From assembly GCA_947463515.1 (NCBI GenBank), contig CANHRI010000001.1, positions 1 to 64,000 on the forward strand: a DNA stretch of 64,000 nucleotides, given 5' to 3'. This stretch comes from Flavobacteriaceae bacterium (GTDB taxonomy: Bacteria; Bacteroidota; Bacteroidia; Flavobacteriales; Flavobacteriaceae). The first letter of the stretch is position 1; each line of letters begins with the position of its first letter. Below, piece by piece: positions 38,833 to 47,719 of the stretch. The position numbers were made by a program, and so were the translations under genes. Under the pieces are notes generated by a model. The model saw nothing but the letters and a program-made list of their open reading frames with translations. It ran no database searches and was not told the DNA's origin.

Positions 38833-38845
38833 ATGTTTTGTACCG

Positions 38846-39535
38846 TTACTCCTCGAATTCTTCTTTTAATTTTCGGAGTTTTTCGGAGTTTTTTAATTTG
38901 TGTTGGTATAAATGATAGAGTTTTTGATACGTTGTTTTGGAATGCCCAATTTCGTGTGCTTTCAAATAATGCGCTTCGGCTTTGGTGTACCGTTTAAAAT
39001 ACTCGTCAATGTATCCTTTGGCCATAAAACCGTCTACTATGGAAATGCCCATCAATTCGTTGGCATATTTAATGGCTTTATTTTCACTGCCACCAAGAAT
39101 ACCCGGTAATTCCAGGTACAACATCACCAAAGCCCAACGGGTATCGATATGTTTGGCATCCAGTTGAGCGGCTTTGAGGAAAGCGGCTTCTACATCATCA
39201 ATCAAGCCGAGTGCTTTGAATTTACTGACGGATTTGGCTTTCATTCCCATGGCGCCTCCATATTTATACCAATAGTTGGCATTATTGGGATAACGGCTTT
39301 TTAACGTTCTATATCGATCAATTGCAGCATCCCAATCTTCTTGTTTACCTGCGATATCGCCCAGATATTCAATAGTCTTTGGTGTATTGGGTTGCTCGCG
39401 CAAACTTTTCTCAAAACAAACTTTGGCTTGTTCCCATTTTTGGGCTTTAAACCATTGCTCCCCTTTTTCAAAATCCGATTGCGCCATTGTTCCTATTGAA
39501 AACAATAAAAATACGATTTGCATGCAACGTTTCAT
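38846..39535 (-). CDS. Exported tetratricopeptide-repeat protein
   Basis: 229 aa from the ATG at 39535, which has an AAGGAG-type ribosome site just upstream. The frame also opens at a TTG 21 bases earlier, which I reject. A signal peptide (MKRCMQIVFLLFSIGTMAQ) is followed by five or so TPR-like helical pairs (FEKGEQWFKAQKWEQAKVCF, TIEYLGDIAGKQEDWDAAID, YWYKYGGAMGMKAKSVS). No catalytic domain. Probably a periplasmic scaffold. Its location ahead of mpl suggests, but does not prove, a link to the envelope. Confidence 0.88.
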   Translation of the reverse strand: MKRCMQIVFLLFSIGTMAQSDFEKGEQWFKAQKWEQAKVCFEKSLREQPNTPKTIEYLGDIAGKQEDWDAAIDRYRTLKSRYPNNANYWYKYGGAMGMKAKSVSKFKALGLIDDVEAAFLKAAQLDAKHIDTRWALVMLYLELPGILGGSENKAIKYANELMGISIVDGFMAKGYIDEYFKRYTKAEAHYLKAHEIGHSKTTYQKLYHLYQHKLKNSEKLRKLKEEFEE

Positions 39536-39560
39536 AAGCTCCTTCTTCGTTCTCAAAAAT

Positions 39561-39590
39561 AAAAAAACTCCGGCGATTGACCGGAGTTTT
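39561..39590 (-). terminator. Terminator of the S46 peptidase gene
   Basis: A perfect 10-bp stem (39581-39590 with 39564-39573), a 7-base loop and a U run of seven on the minus strand. It lies 20 bases past the peptidase stop. Confidence 0.9.
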
Positions 39591-39609
39591 CATGTGATTT
39601 TATGGGAAA

Positions 39610-41760
39610 TTATTTGACTAAAGTCATTTCATCCACGATATGTTTCGCTCCAGCAAAATTTTCGATGACCCATAACACGTAACGAATATCTACGTTGATG
39701 GTTCGTTGTAATTTTTTATCAAAAATAACATCCCCTGCCATCGCTTCAATGTTACCGTCGAAGGCCAATCCGATTAATTCACCTTTTCCATTCAATACTG
39801 GAGAACCCGAGTTACCACCAGTAATGTCATTATCTGTCAAGAAATTCACGTGTAATGAACCATCTTTATCAGCATAACGTCCAAACTCCTTATTGGCGTT
39901 CATTTCAAGTATACGTGCCGGTAAATCAAACTCGGCATCGCCTTTCTTGTATTTTTTCACCTGACCAGCCAAAGTAGTGTAGTTGTTAATGGTAGCATCA
40001 TTACGTTTGTCGGCGGGTAAAGAACGAACTTTTCCATAGGTCAAACGCAAGGTTGAATTTGCATCAGGATATTTGATAGTCGCAATTTTGGATTCGCGCA
40101 ATCCTTCAACCAACAAACGGAAAGCCGCTCCAAAGTCGTTTTGTGCTTTGGCAATTTCATCTGATTTGGAATTGAAGTGCGTGATTAAATCAGCAGACAA
40201 CACATACAACGGGTCGTTGGTCAATTGTCCTTCAGAAGGAAACTGTAAAAACGCTTTTACGCGGTCTAACGAACCGAAAATTGACATGTCAAAAGCGGCA
40301 TTGACATAGCTCGAAAAATTATTTTGATTGGCCTCTCCGATCTTTTTCACCATTGGCGCCATGGGATAACCTACCGCTTTGGTGGCATATAACGCCAATT
40401 GAGCTGCTAAAATATCACGCTCGGCAGGAATATGCATTTCTTTATACATTTCTTCCGCCATTTCGGTTAGCATGGGCAACATTTGGCTGCGCTTGGCTGC
40501 ATCGGCTTTCGCATAGGTTTCCAACTGACGTCCAAGACTACGCGAAATGGTTCCCATTCCAGAAGTACGTAACAATTGTTGTAAGTAATTGTCATGACGC
40601 GACTTTTCATTGGTCAACGCATAATATTTGTTGATGGTTTCAACAACGGTACCGTATTTTGCTTTGTTTTCGGCTTTGTTGGCCCATTTATTGAATTTAG
40701 CTTCTTGAGCCGCTTTTGCTTTAGCGGTTTCAAACTTAGTCAAAGCATCTATCATTCCTTGACGATTTTTCCAATAGTTGGCAGTAGAAGCATATTTAGA
40801 AGCATAGATCAAATTTAAAGCAGCGCTTTGATCCATGTATTTTTTCATATTATCCATACCTGTTTTAGCACCTTCTACCCAAGCAGGATAGGCAAATTTC
40901 ACATTTTGCTCAATGCCTCCTGCGGGCATCCAACGGTTGGTACGACCGGGATAACCTAAAATCATGGCAAAATCATCTTCTTTAACCCCTCCTAAATTTA
41001 CAGGTAAATAATGTTTAGGTTTTAAAGGCACATTGTTTTCAGAATATTCAGCTGGATTTCCATTGGTATCCCCATAAATTCGGAACATCGAGAAGTCGGC
41101 TGTATGACGAGGCCATTCCCAGTTGTCGGTATCGCCTCCAAATTTGCCTAAGCTTTCTGGAGGAGTTCCTACCAAACGGACGTCTTTATAATCTTGGTAC
41201 ACAAAATAGTAAAACTCATTGCCTTGGAAGAACGAACGAACAGAAACTACATATTTACCTCCTTGGTTATTTTCTTTTTCAATTTTGGCGATTTCGGCGT
41301 TAATCGCTTTTTCGCGTTCTGCTTCGGTCATTTTATCATTGACTACCCCTAAAATTCGTTTGGTACAATCGTCCATACGAACAAAAAAGCGGACATATAA
41401 ACTAGAAGGTTTTAATTCCCCTTTTTTGTTGGCTGCCCAATAGCCGTCTTTCAAATAATTTTTATCTGCCGAAGACAATTCTGCGATAGCATCATATCCA
41501 CAGTGGTGGTTGGTTAATACCAAACCGTCTTTGGAAATTACCTCAGCGGTACAACCTCCGTTAAATTGCACGATAGCATCTTTTAAACTGTGGTTGTTAA
41601 TGCTGTAAATTTCCTCAGCGGTAAGTTGTAGTCCCATTTTTTGCATATCGCGGTGATTTAACCGTTCGATAAACATCAAGAACCACATTCCCTCATCGGC
41701 TTTAAGCGAGAAAGGAGTTAAAAGCACTGCAGAGAGCAGTGTAAGTACTAATTTTTTCAT
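39610..41760 (-). CDS. S46-family dipeptidyl-peptidase (DPP7/DPP11-like)
   Basis: 716 aa periplasmic serine exopeptidase that releases N-terminal dipeptides. It has a signal peptide (MKKLVLTLLSAVLLTPFSLKA). The chymotrypsin-like catalytic triad is split by a helical insert: His in LTNHHCGYDAIAEL (about residue 86), an Asp in the DTDNWEWPRHTADFSMFRIY region (about 225) and the nucleophile Ser in GGNSGSPVLNGKGELIGLAF (about 647). Shortly after it the segment FDGN has Gly, where the Asp/Glu-specific DPP11 group has Arg, so a DPP7-like preference for hydrophobic residues is suggested. It feeds dipeptides to peptide importers, fitting a protein-degrading lifestyle. Confidence 0.93.
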   Translation of the reverse strand: MKKLVLTLLSAVLLTPFSLKADEGMWFLMFIERLNHRDMQKMGLQLTAEEIYSINNHSLKDAIVQFNGGCTAEVISKDGLVLTNHHCGYDAIAELSSADKNYLKDGYWAANKKGELKPSSLYVRFFVRMDDCTKRILGVVNDKMTEAEREKAINAEIAKIEKENNQGGKYVVSVRSFFQGNEFYYFVYQDYKDVRLVGTPPESLGKFGGDTDNWEWPRHTADFSMFRIYGDTNGNPAEYSENNVPLKPKHYLPVNLGGVKEDDFAMILGYPGRTNRWMPAGGIEQNVKFAYPAWVEGAKTGMDNMKKYMDQSAALNLIYASKYASTANYWKNRQGMIDALTKFETAKAKAAQEAKFNKWANKAENKAKYGTVVETINKYYALTNEKSRHDNYLQQLLRTSGMGTISRSLGRQLETYAKADAAKRSQMLPMLTEMAEEMYKEMHIPAERDILAAQLALYATKAVGYPMAPMVKKIGEANQNNFSSYVNAAFDMSIFGSLDRVKAFLQFPSEGQLTNDPLYVLSADLITHFNSKSDEIAKAQNDFGAAFRLLVEGLRESKIATIKYPDANSTLRLTYGKVRSLPADKRNDATINNYTTLAGQVKKYKKGDAEFDLPARILEMNANKEFGRYADKDGSLHVNFLTDNDITGGNSGSPVLNGKGELIGLAFDGNIEAMAGDVIFDKKLQRTINVDIRYVLWVIENFAGAKHIVDEMTLVK

Positions 41761-41784
41761 GATGGTTTGTTTGTAATTTTAATA

Positions 41785-41826
41785 TAAAAAAAGAATTGTA
41801 AATAAACGGATTTACTTACAATTCTT
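41785..41826 (-). terminator. Terminator of the M43 metalloprotease gene
   Basis: A 16-bp stem (41811-41826 with 41791-41806, one G-U pair) with a 4-base loop, followed by a U-rich stretch on the minus strand. It lies between the metalloprotease stop and the S46 gene start. Confidence 0.9.
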
Positions 41827-41846
41827 CAATGGTTTTATGAAAATTT

Positions 41847-43157
41847 TTATTCTACAATAACTTTCTTCGTTGCGATACCGTCTTGTGTACGCAACATCAC
41901 AAAATACACTCCTTTTTGAGCAGAAGGTAAGGTGATCGTACGAACCAATTCGCTGTTATTTACTTGTTCTTCATCCACAATTACGCGACCTGTAGCATCA
42001 TATACTTGTAAGGTATAATTGGCAATAGGATTGGAAAACTGAACGGCGAATGTTCCGTTGCTTGGGTTGGGAGCCAAGGTGAATTGATTTTTCAAAATTT
42101 CTTCATTTCCTAATGTTGTCATGTTGAACTGTGAAGAAATGGTATTGTACCATGCGGTCATACGTGTAGCTTGACCTGCGGAGAACATGTACATACAAGC
42201 ATCTTGAACATAATCCATATAGTTCATTGTCAATTGTGGATTACCCGTACAAGGACTAGCTACATCCCCTGCGGGTAAGCAATCGTATTCAGGTGTGTTG
42301 GTAGATTCTGTATCACATACGCGGTCACCTGAGGTTAAACAGTTGGACCCATCACAGGACTGGAACGTATGCGCTAAGTTGAAGAAATGTCCCAACTCGT
42401 GGGTTAAGGTCCGCCCTCTGTTGTAAGGTGCTTGAGGCGCATAACCCGAACAAGTTGCTGGAGTAGTGGTCATTGTTGCACCAAATGCATTGTTATCAAT
42501 TACTACGGTCATTCCTTGACCAGGCGATCCTCCTAGAGGTGAAAATCCTAAAATACCACCTGTTAAATTTCGTACAACTAAGTTCATATATCCTGACCAA
42601 GTAGAATCTTGATTACATCCATCGGTACAACCAATATTTCCAGAAGCTAAGAAATCTGTACCAAACGTTACTGCCAACGTTCCATTGGTCAATCCCGTTC
42701 CAGAAGGGTGGTTTTGGGTAGCAAGAATGAATTGCACATCCATACTTCCCACATTGGTATTGGGATAGAAAGAGCTAGCACTGTTCCACAATGAGATATC
42801 AGAATTGGTCGCATTGTAGTCAGCATTTAAAATATTTACCTGTGTCTGAGCCAATGCGCGCAAACATGATTTCAATGATTCTGAAGAATTATTCGCAACC
42901 GTTGGGTAGTGAACTGCCACAGGGATACGAATGGTTACGTTGGGCGCCGCTTGTGTAGCTAGGCTTGAACGTCCTTCTAATTGTTCCGTAACTAAACGAC
43001 GTAATTCGGTCTCAAAACGGTCTTGCAACGCTTGGTGTTGCTGTTTCATTACCGGATTGGACATCAATTTTTCCATGTAGGCATCGACACCGCAGGTACG
43101 TTGTTGCGCAAATCCTAACTGTGCAATACACAAAGCGAAAAGTAATCGTAATTTCAT
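41847..43157 (-). CDS. Secreted M43-family (pappalysin/cytophagalysin-like) zinc metalloprotease with T9SS tail
   Basis: 436 aa. Signal peptide (MKLRLLFALCIAQLGFAQ), a propeptide to about residue 75, then the catalytic domain. The extended zinc motif HELGHFFNLAH (about residues 251-261) has the Glu base and three His ligands, and the Met-turn is QLTMNYMDYV (about 305). Paired cysteines (CDGSNCLTSGDRVC) are typical of the family. The last ~80 residues (FTLAPNPSNGTFAVQFSN ... GVYFVMLRTQDGIATKKVIV) form a T9SS type A sorting domain, so it is exported to the surface or medium. It has its own strong promoter and terminator. Confidence 0.95.
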   Translation of the reverse strand: MKLRLLFALCIAQLGFAQQRTCGVDAYMEKLMSNPVMKQQHQALQDRFETELRRLVTEQLEGRSSLATQAAPNVTIRIPVAVHYPTVANNSSESLKSCLRALAQTQVNILNADYNATNSDISLWNSASSFYPNTNVGSMDVQFILATQNHPSGTGLTNGTLAVTFGTDFLASGNIGCTDGCNQDSTWSGYMNLVVRNLTGGILGFSPLGGSPGQGMTVVIDNNAFGATMTTTPATCSGYAPQAPYNRGRTLTHELGHFFNLAHTFQSCDGSNCLTSGDRVCDTESTNTPEYDCLPAGDVASPCTGNPQLTMNYMDYVQDACMYMFSAGQATRMTAWYNTISSQFNMTTLGNEEILKNQFTLAPNPSNGTFAVQFSNPIANYTLQVYDATGRVIVDEEQVNNSELVRTITLPSAQKGVYFVMLRTQDGIATKKVIVE

Positions 43158-43210
43158 AAAGTGTAATTTAAATTTTTAGTGGTATAGCCTTATTTATTTA
43201 TAAAATTTAG

Positions 43211-43240
43211 CAAATGTAGCCTATTTTTCTTGAAATCAAA
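43211..43240 (-). promoter_or_regulatory. Promoter of the M43 metalloprotease gene
   Basis: The minus strand has TTTG (43237-43240), an 18-base spacer and TACATTTG (43211-43218), a near-perfect Bacteroidota promoter 53 bases before the ATG. Confidence 0.75.
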
Positions 43241-43269
43241 GCAATAACAGCAAATCTTACTGGTTATTT

Positions 43270-44271
43270 TTAGGAATTTAACATTTTCCAAAGCATATCC
43301 TTTAACTCTTGTAAGCCTTGCTGTGCTACTGAGGAGATAAAGAGATACGGAATCTGTTGAAAGTCACGATCTAATGAAACCTTCATTTCCGCTTGGAGTT
43401 CGGCATCGAGCATATCGCTTTTGGAAATCACCAACAAGCGTTCTTTGTCGAGAAGCTCGGGATTGTAGCGTCGTAATTCATCCAATAAAATATCGTATTC
43501 TTTTTTGATATCATCGGCATCGGCGGGGACTAAAAACAGGAGTGTTGAATTACGTTCGATATGGCGTAAAAAATAGTGCCCTAACCCTTTTCCTTCGGCT
43601 GCTCCCTCAATAATCCCTGGGATATCGGCCATGACAAACGATTGAAAATCGCGATAGGCCACGATACCGAGGTTGGGTTTTAAGGTGGTAAAAGGATAAT
43701 CTGCTATTTTGGGTTTGGCCGAGGTTAGTACTGACAATAACGTTGATTTTCCGGCATTGGGAAAACCGACCAATCCTACATCGGCTAAGACCTTTAACTC
43801 GAGAATAACATCGTGCTCTTCGGGGGGCATCCCGGGTTGGGCATAGCGTGGCGTTTGGTTGGTGGCGCTGCGGAAGTGCCAGTTCCCTAACCCTCCTTTA
43901 CCGCCTCGGGCCACGATTTTTTCTTCACCGTGTTCGGTGATTTCAAACAAGACTTCTTCGGTTTCTTGGTCTTTGACGACCGTTCCGAGTGGAACTTCAA
44001 TGATTTTATCTTCGCCATCGTGCCCGGTGCTTCGGCTACTTCCGCCATCGCCGCCGTGGCCTGCTTTAACGTGTTTGGTAAATTTCAAATGAAAAAGCGT
44101 CCACAAGTTTTTGTTGCCGCGTAAGATCACGTGACCACCTCGGCCACCGTCACCGCCGTCGGGACCGCCTTTTTCGATAAATTTTTCGCGATGTAAATGC
44201 GTAGAGCCTTTGCCTCCTTTACCGGAGCTCACATAAATCTTTACATAGTCTACAAAATTTCCTTCTGTCAT
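43270..44271 (-). CDS. obgE: GTPase ObgE/CgtA
   Basis: 333 aa ribosome-associated GTPase involved in late 50S assembly. The Gly-rich Obg fold (residues 1-~158: [39 protein letters not shown]) is followed by the G domain with G1 [14 protein letters not shown] (about 166-179), G3 [20 protein letters not shown] and G4 SKSD. There is no C-terminal OCT domain, as in many Bacteroidota. Confidence 0.98.
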   Translation of the reverse strand: MTEGNFVDYVKIYVSSGKGGKGSTHLHREKFIEKGGPDGGDGGRGGHVILRGNKNLWTLFHLKFTKHVKAGHGGDGGSSRSTGHDGEDKIIEVPLGTVVKDQETEEVLFEITEHGEEKIVARGGKGGLGNWHFRSATNQTPRYAQPGMPPEEHDVILELKVLADVGLVGFPNAGKSTLLSVLTSAKPKIADYPFTTLKPNLGIVAYRDFQSFVMADIPGIIEGAAEGKGLGHYFLRHIERNSTLLFLVPADADDIKKEYDILLDELRRYNPELLDKERLLVISKSDMLDAELQAEMKVSLDRDFQQIPYLFISSVAQQGLQELKDMLWKMLNS

Positions 44272-44383
44272 GGTTTTGGTATTGGGTCAGCCTGTAGTTT
44301 TGCACTCGGGCTAGATTGGGAACATGGTTAGGGGTTCCTGTTGAAAACGATTCGTATATTCTAGCCCCGGGAGCGCCGGCATC

Positions 44384-44398
44384 CCCCGATTTTCGGGG
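44384..44398. repeat. CCCCGA...TCGGGG intergenic palindrome
   Basis: In the 177-base gap before obgE, CCCCGA (44384-44389) is mirrored by TCGGGG (44393-44398) across three T. Similar palindromes occur at 48897-48910 and 56394-56409. The remainder of the gap is GC-rich for this genome and holds no gene I can support. Confidence 0.5.
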
Positions 44399-44448
44399 AT
44401 ATAGGCAATCACGGGAAGGGGGTTGATCTTGTTGCGGGGTGGTTGCTC

Positions 44449-45729
44449 CTAGTGATCGGCCACATAAGGGGCAACGCGTATCTTCTCGACCTTGGCGCCT
44501 GCGGTTTCCAAAATGGTAAACTGCATTTTATTCCAAATCAGGAGTTCCCCTTGCTTGGGAATATACCCCATTTCGGTTGTAATTAGACCGCTGACGGTAG
44601 TCACTTCGTAATCGCCAATCAGGTCGTCCATATCAAAATAGGTGAGAAAATCATGCAGCGAATATTGACCGTCGACAGTCCAGGTGCCATCGGCCTCAGC
44701 CACCAACTGGTATTCGTCTTCATCAAAATCGGACGCATCGCCCACCAAGGCTTCTAAAATATCGTTGAGCGTGATAATTCCTTGGAAAATCCCGTGTTCA
44801 TCGACAATCAGGGCTTGATGATTTTTGGTGGTTTTAAAATTTTCAAGCGCTTTATAAGCCGATGTATGTTCGATCAAATACGTGGCTTCGCGTGTAATTT
44901 CGGTGAGTTTAAAATCCTTTTGCTCCAATCCCACAAACAAATCCTTGAGCAATACGATGCCTTTCACTTCATCGAGGTTGTCTTCGCAAACGGGGTAGAC
45001 CGAATGCATTTCGTTGAGAATTTTCTCTTTGATCTCTGCAAAAGTATCTTCCATCGTGAGGTATTCCACATCGTTGCGGTGCGTCATTAAAGAATTGACT
45101 TTACGGTCGCCGATATGAAAAACGCGTTCCACGATATCTTGTTCAATTTCCTGAACCTCTCCCACTTCGGTTCCTTCTTTGATGATGGCTTTGATTTCTT
45201 CTTCGGTGACTTTCCCGTCGGCGGTGGGTTTGATTTGAAACAGTTTCAAAAGCGCCTCGGTGGAAGTAGTCAACAACCAAACGAAGGGCATAGTGATTTT
45301 GGACACGAGTTTCATGGGCACGGCTACCGCTTTGGCGATGCCTTCGGGGAAATTAAGACCAATACGCTTAGGCAGTAATTCGCCCAATACTAGGGAGAAA
45401 AAGGTAAGCAATACCACCACAACGATGGTGGCCAGCGAATCGGCGTAGGGGGCTAGTGCGGGGAATCCGGCAATAGCATCTTGTACATCTTGGGTTACTT
45501 TCTCGCCGGAGTAAATCCCTGTAAGAATGCCGATTAGAGTAATCCCTATTTGCACCGTGGACAAGAATTTATTAGGAGAATTGGCGAGATCAAGCGCGGC
45601 TTTGGCATTGGAGTTACCTTTTTTAGCTGCTGTTTCCAATCGGTTTTTACGCGCCGAAATCAAGGCAATTTCCGACATCGAAAAGACCCCGTTGAGTAGG
45701 ATTAAAAAGAGAATAATCAGTATTTCCAT
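44449..45729 (-). CDS. CNNM/CorC-type membrane protein (hemolysin-family, TlyC-like)
   Basis: 426 aa. N-terminal DUF21 transmembrane domain with four hydrophobic segments (residues 1-~190: MEILIILFLILLNGVFSMSE, SARKNRLETAAKKGN), two CBS domains (about 200-330: SLMTHRNDVEYLTMEDTF, HQALIVDEHGIFQGIITLND) and a C-terminal CorC/HlyC domain (WTVDGQYSLHDFLTYFDMDD). Family members are linked to Mg2+ or Co2+ efflux; the older hemolysin label is not informative. It lies downstream of adk but behind the adk terminator, so it is probably expressed from its own start. Confidence 0.92.
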   Translation of the reverse strand: MEILIILFLILLNGVFSMSEIALISARKNRLETAAKKGNSNAKAALDLANSPNKFLSTVQIGITLIGILTGIYSGEKVTQDVQDAIAGFPALAPYADSLATIVVVVLLTFFSLVLGELLPKRIGLNFPEGIAKAVAVPMKLVSKITMPFVWLLTTSTEALLKLFQIKPTADGKVTEEEIKAIIKEGTEVGEVQEIEQDIVERVFHIGDRKVNSLMTHRNDVEYLTMEDTFAEIKEKILNEMHSVYPVCEDNLDEVKGIVLLKDLFVGLEQKDFKLTEITREATYLIEHTSAYKALENFKTTKNHQALIVDEHGIFQGIITLNDILEALVGDASDFDEDEYQLVAEADGTWTVDGQYSLHDFLTYFDMDDLIGDYEVTTVSGLITTEMGYIPKQGELLIWNKMQFTILETAGAKVEKIRVAPYVADH

Positions 45730-45740
45730 AGGCTGTCACA

Positions 45741-45780
45741 AAAAAAGAGCCTTCGTCCCGAAGTCCGAAAATGCTCTTTT
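45741..45780 (-). terminator. Terminator of adk
   Basis: An 8-bp outer stem (45773-45780 with 45743-45750) with a smaller inner hairpin, followed on the minus strand by a run of U. It sits 60 bases past the adk stop. Confidence 0.8.
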
Positions 45781-45839
45781 CTGGTGTACAAATATCTTAA
45801 AAATTATTGAATTACGGCTAACATTCAAGTGTTTCCTAT

Positions 45840-46412
45840 TTAAAAAGTATCCAGTACAGCACTTAGACGCGCAGTAACTTCGGCGATACTTCCAATACCA
45901 TCGACCGCATAAAACTTTCCTTGGGCTTGGTAATACGCCATTAGAGGCGCTGTTTTTTCGTTGTATTCTTGGTAGCGGTTGCGAATTTTTTCTTCGTCTT
46001 GATCGTCGGGACGGCCTGAGGTTTTACCGCGTTCCAACAAGCGTGCTACGAGAATTTCATCGTCGGCTTCCAAGGCTACGGTGGCGCGAATGGACTCGCC
46101 TTTGGACGCTAAAAAAGCATCAAGCGCTTCGGCTTGTGCGATAGTACGAGGAAAACCATCAAACAAGAACCCCGCGGAATCAGGATTTTTTTCCACTTCG
46201 CTTTGCAACATTTGAATGGTTACCGCATCGGGTACCAAATCGCCTTTATCCATGTAGGTTTTGGCCAATTGCCCCAATTCGGTTTCATTTTTGATATTAT
46301 ACCGAAAAATGTCCCCTGTTGATAGGTGTGTCAAATTGTATTTTTCTTTCAAAAATTCGGCTTGGGTTCCTTTTCCCGCGCCAGGTTTCCCAAAAAGAAC
46401 GATGTTAATCAT
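45840..46412 (-). CDS. adk: Adenylate kinase
   Basis: Balances AMP, ADP and ATP in the cytoplasm. 190 aa: P loop FGKPGAGKGTQAEFL (residues 6-20), AMP-binding region LSTGDIFRYNI, GFPRTIAQA and the LID segment RGKTSGRPDDQDEEKIRNR. It is the short-LID form, without a zinc-binding insert. It is placed after hpt rather than between secY and infA. Confidence 0.98.
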   Translation of the reverse strand: MINIVLFGKPGAGKGTQAEFLKEKYNLTHLSTGDIFRYNIKNETELGQLAKTYMDKGDLVPDAVTIQMLQSEVEKNPDSAGFLFDGFPRTIAQAEALDAFLASKGESIRATVALEADDEILVARLLERGKTSGRPDDQDEEKIRNRYQEYNEKTAPLMAYYQAQGKFYAVDGIGSIAEVTARLSAVLDTF

Positions 46413-46482
46413 TATGGTATTGAAGTTTAGGTTTTAGACTTTGTATGTAAGACTTTAGTCGTTAAATTTTTTGATTTTTAGA

Positions 46483-47013
46483 TTATTGCGCCAGTTGGTA
46501 TACATCGGGTAGATTACGACCGAGACCGTTGTAATCCAATCCATAGCCAACAATGAATTTATTGGGAATACGGATACCGATGTAATCGATTTTTACCTCT
46601 TGCTGATACGCTTCGGGTTTGAAAAACAAGGTTGCAATTTTCAAATGCTTCACTTTTTGTTGTTTCAAAAGTTGTTTTAAAGCCACAATGGTAGTTCCCG
46701 TATCGATGATATCTTCTACGATTACCACGGTTCTTCCTTCAAGATTTTCATTCAACCCAATCAAATGTTTTACGTCATGGGTGCTTTCGGCACCTTCGTA
46801 GGAAGCTACTTTAAGGAAACTCACTTCGCACATCCCGCGGTAGGCTTTCATCAAATCACCCATCACCATAAAAGAACCGTTGAGCACTCCAATAAAAACA
46901 GGAACCTCATCAAAAAAATCATCTGCCATTTGCTTGGCCATATTTTGAATGGCAAAGTCAATTTCCTCCGAGGCAATGAAGGGTTCAAACGTTTTATCGT
47001 GTAAATGAATCAT
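46483..47013 (-). CDS. hpt: Hypoxanthine phosphoribosyltransferase
   Basis: Purine salvage enzyme converting hypoxanthine or guanine and PRPP to IMP or GMP, 176 aa. The PRPP-binding motif is VVIVEDIIDTGTTIVAL (about residues 95-111), preceded by the flexible loop region (VSFLKVASYEGAESTHDVKH). It is followed by adk, 70 bases on, on the same strand, so the two purine enzymes may share a transcript. A near-consensus promoter lies just upstream. Confidence 0.97.
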   Translation of the reverse strand: MIHLHDKTFEPFIASEEIDFAIQNMAKQMADDFFDEVPVFIGVLNGSFMVMGDLMKAYRGMCEVSFLKVASYEGAESTHDVKHLIGLNENLEGRTVVIVEDIIDTGTTIVALKQLLKQQKVKHLKIATLFFKPEAYQQEVKIDYIGIRIPNKFIVGYGLDYNGLGRNLPDVYQLAQ

Positions 47014-47039
47014 AGGGTGCTGGGCTTGGGAATAAGCTG

Positions 47040-47072
47040 CAAATTTAACAACTAAAACCTATTAAAAATCAA
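47040..47072 (-). promoter_or_regulatory. Promoter of hpt
   Basis: The minus strand has TTG (47070-47072), 22 bases and TAAATTTG (47040-47047), 27 bases before the hpt ATG. It is back to back with the promoter-like box of the HEAT-like gene (47099-47106). Confidence 0.6.
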
Positions 47073-47098
47073 CTCCTTCGTAAAATTTGCAAATTTGA

Positions 47099-47106
47099 TA
47101 TATTTA
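47099..47106 (+). promoter_or_regulatory. -7-like box abutting the HEAT-like gene start
   Basis: TATATTTA (one mismatch to TAnnTTTG) ends four bases before the ATG at 47111, with TTCG 18 bases upstream (47077-47080). The four-base spacing is identical to that seen at rlmB and again predicts a leaderless transcript. Confidence 0.4.
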
Positions 47107-47110
47107 CGTC

Positions 47111-47650
47111 ATGAATTCCGATGACTACTCCCAAATCGCTTCCATCAAAGCATATCGAGCGACCCGAGATTTTTATAAAGTGCGCGCTTTTGAGTCGCCC
47201 GAATTTTTGGCACTTCTTGTGGCGGTGGGCTGCAACCCGAAGGACAAACATCATTACAAAGCGTTGTGGATTTTGGAGTTGGTGGCCGAAGAACGTATTG
47301 CATTGCTATTTCCGTATTTGGATGATTTTTGCAATGCACTATCCCAATTGACGTTGGATCCCGCAGTGCGACCGGCTTCGAAGATTTGTTTGTTTTTGGC
47401 CACCAAAAAAGGGGTCGCATTACAACCTTTTCACGAGGAAAGAATCATTGAAGGGTGTCTCGATTTCATCCTACGGGACGCAAAAGTGGCGACGATAGCT
47501 TATGCGCTTCGGGCGTTGTTTCGCTTAGGAGAAAAACATCCTTGGGTGCATGATGAACTTCGACTGCTGTTGTCGCGAGAGTTGGAAAATCCCTCGCCCG
47601 GAATGCGGTTTGTGGTTAAGGAAACGCTACAACGTTTGGCAAACGGATAG
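47111..47650 (+). CDS. HEAT-like helical protein of unknown function
   Basis: 179 aa, no signal peptide, no membrane segment. Regular pairs of amphipathic helices (ALWILELVAEERIALLFPYL, VATIAYALRALFRLGEKHPW, GMRFVVKETLQRLANG) suggest a short HEAT or ARM superhelix, possibly a protein-binding adaptor. No catalytic motif. It is divergent from hpt over a 97-base region and lies 69 bases before purK. I do not recognise a characterised relative. Confidence 0.85.
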   Translation: MNSDDYSQIASIKAYRATRDFYKVRAFESPEFLALLVAVGCNPKDKHHYKALWILELVAEERIALLFPYLDDFCNALSQLTLDPAVRPASKICLFLATKKGVALQPFHEERIIEGCLDFILRDAKVATIAYALRALFRLGEKHPWVHDELRLLLSRELENPSPGMRFVVKETLQRLANG

Positions 47651-47673
47651 TGAAGTTGTCTTTTTTGACGGTC

Positions 47674-47701
47674 TTTGTAAACTTCAGAAATACTATATTT
47701 G
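47674..47701 (+). promoter_or_regulatory. Promoter of purK
   Basis: TTTG (47674-47677), 16 bases and TATATTTG (47694-47701), 18 bases before the purK ATG. The TTG inside this box is in frame with purK and can be mistaken for a start codon. Confidence 0.65.
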
Positions 47702-47719
47702 CACAAACAACACTACTTT

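Noticed and set aside
44272..44448. Small RNA between obgE and the CNNM gene
   Set aside because: Only a short palindrome is evident; no promoter plus terminator arrangement was found.
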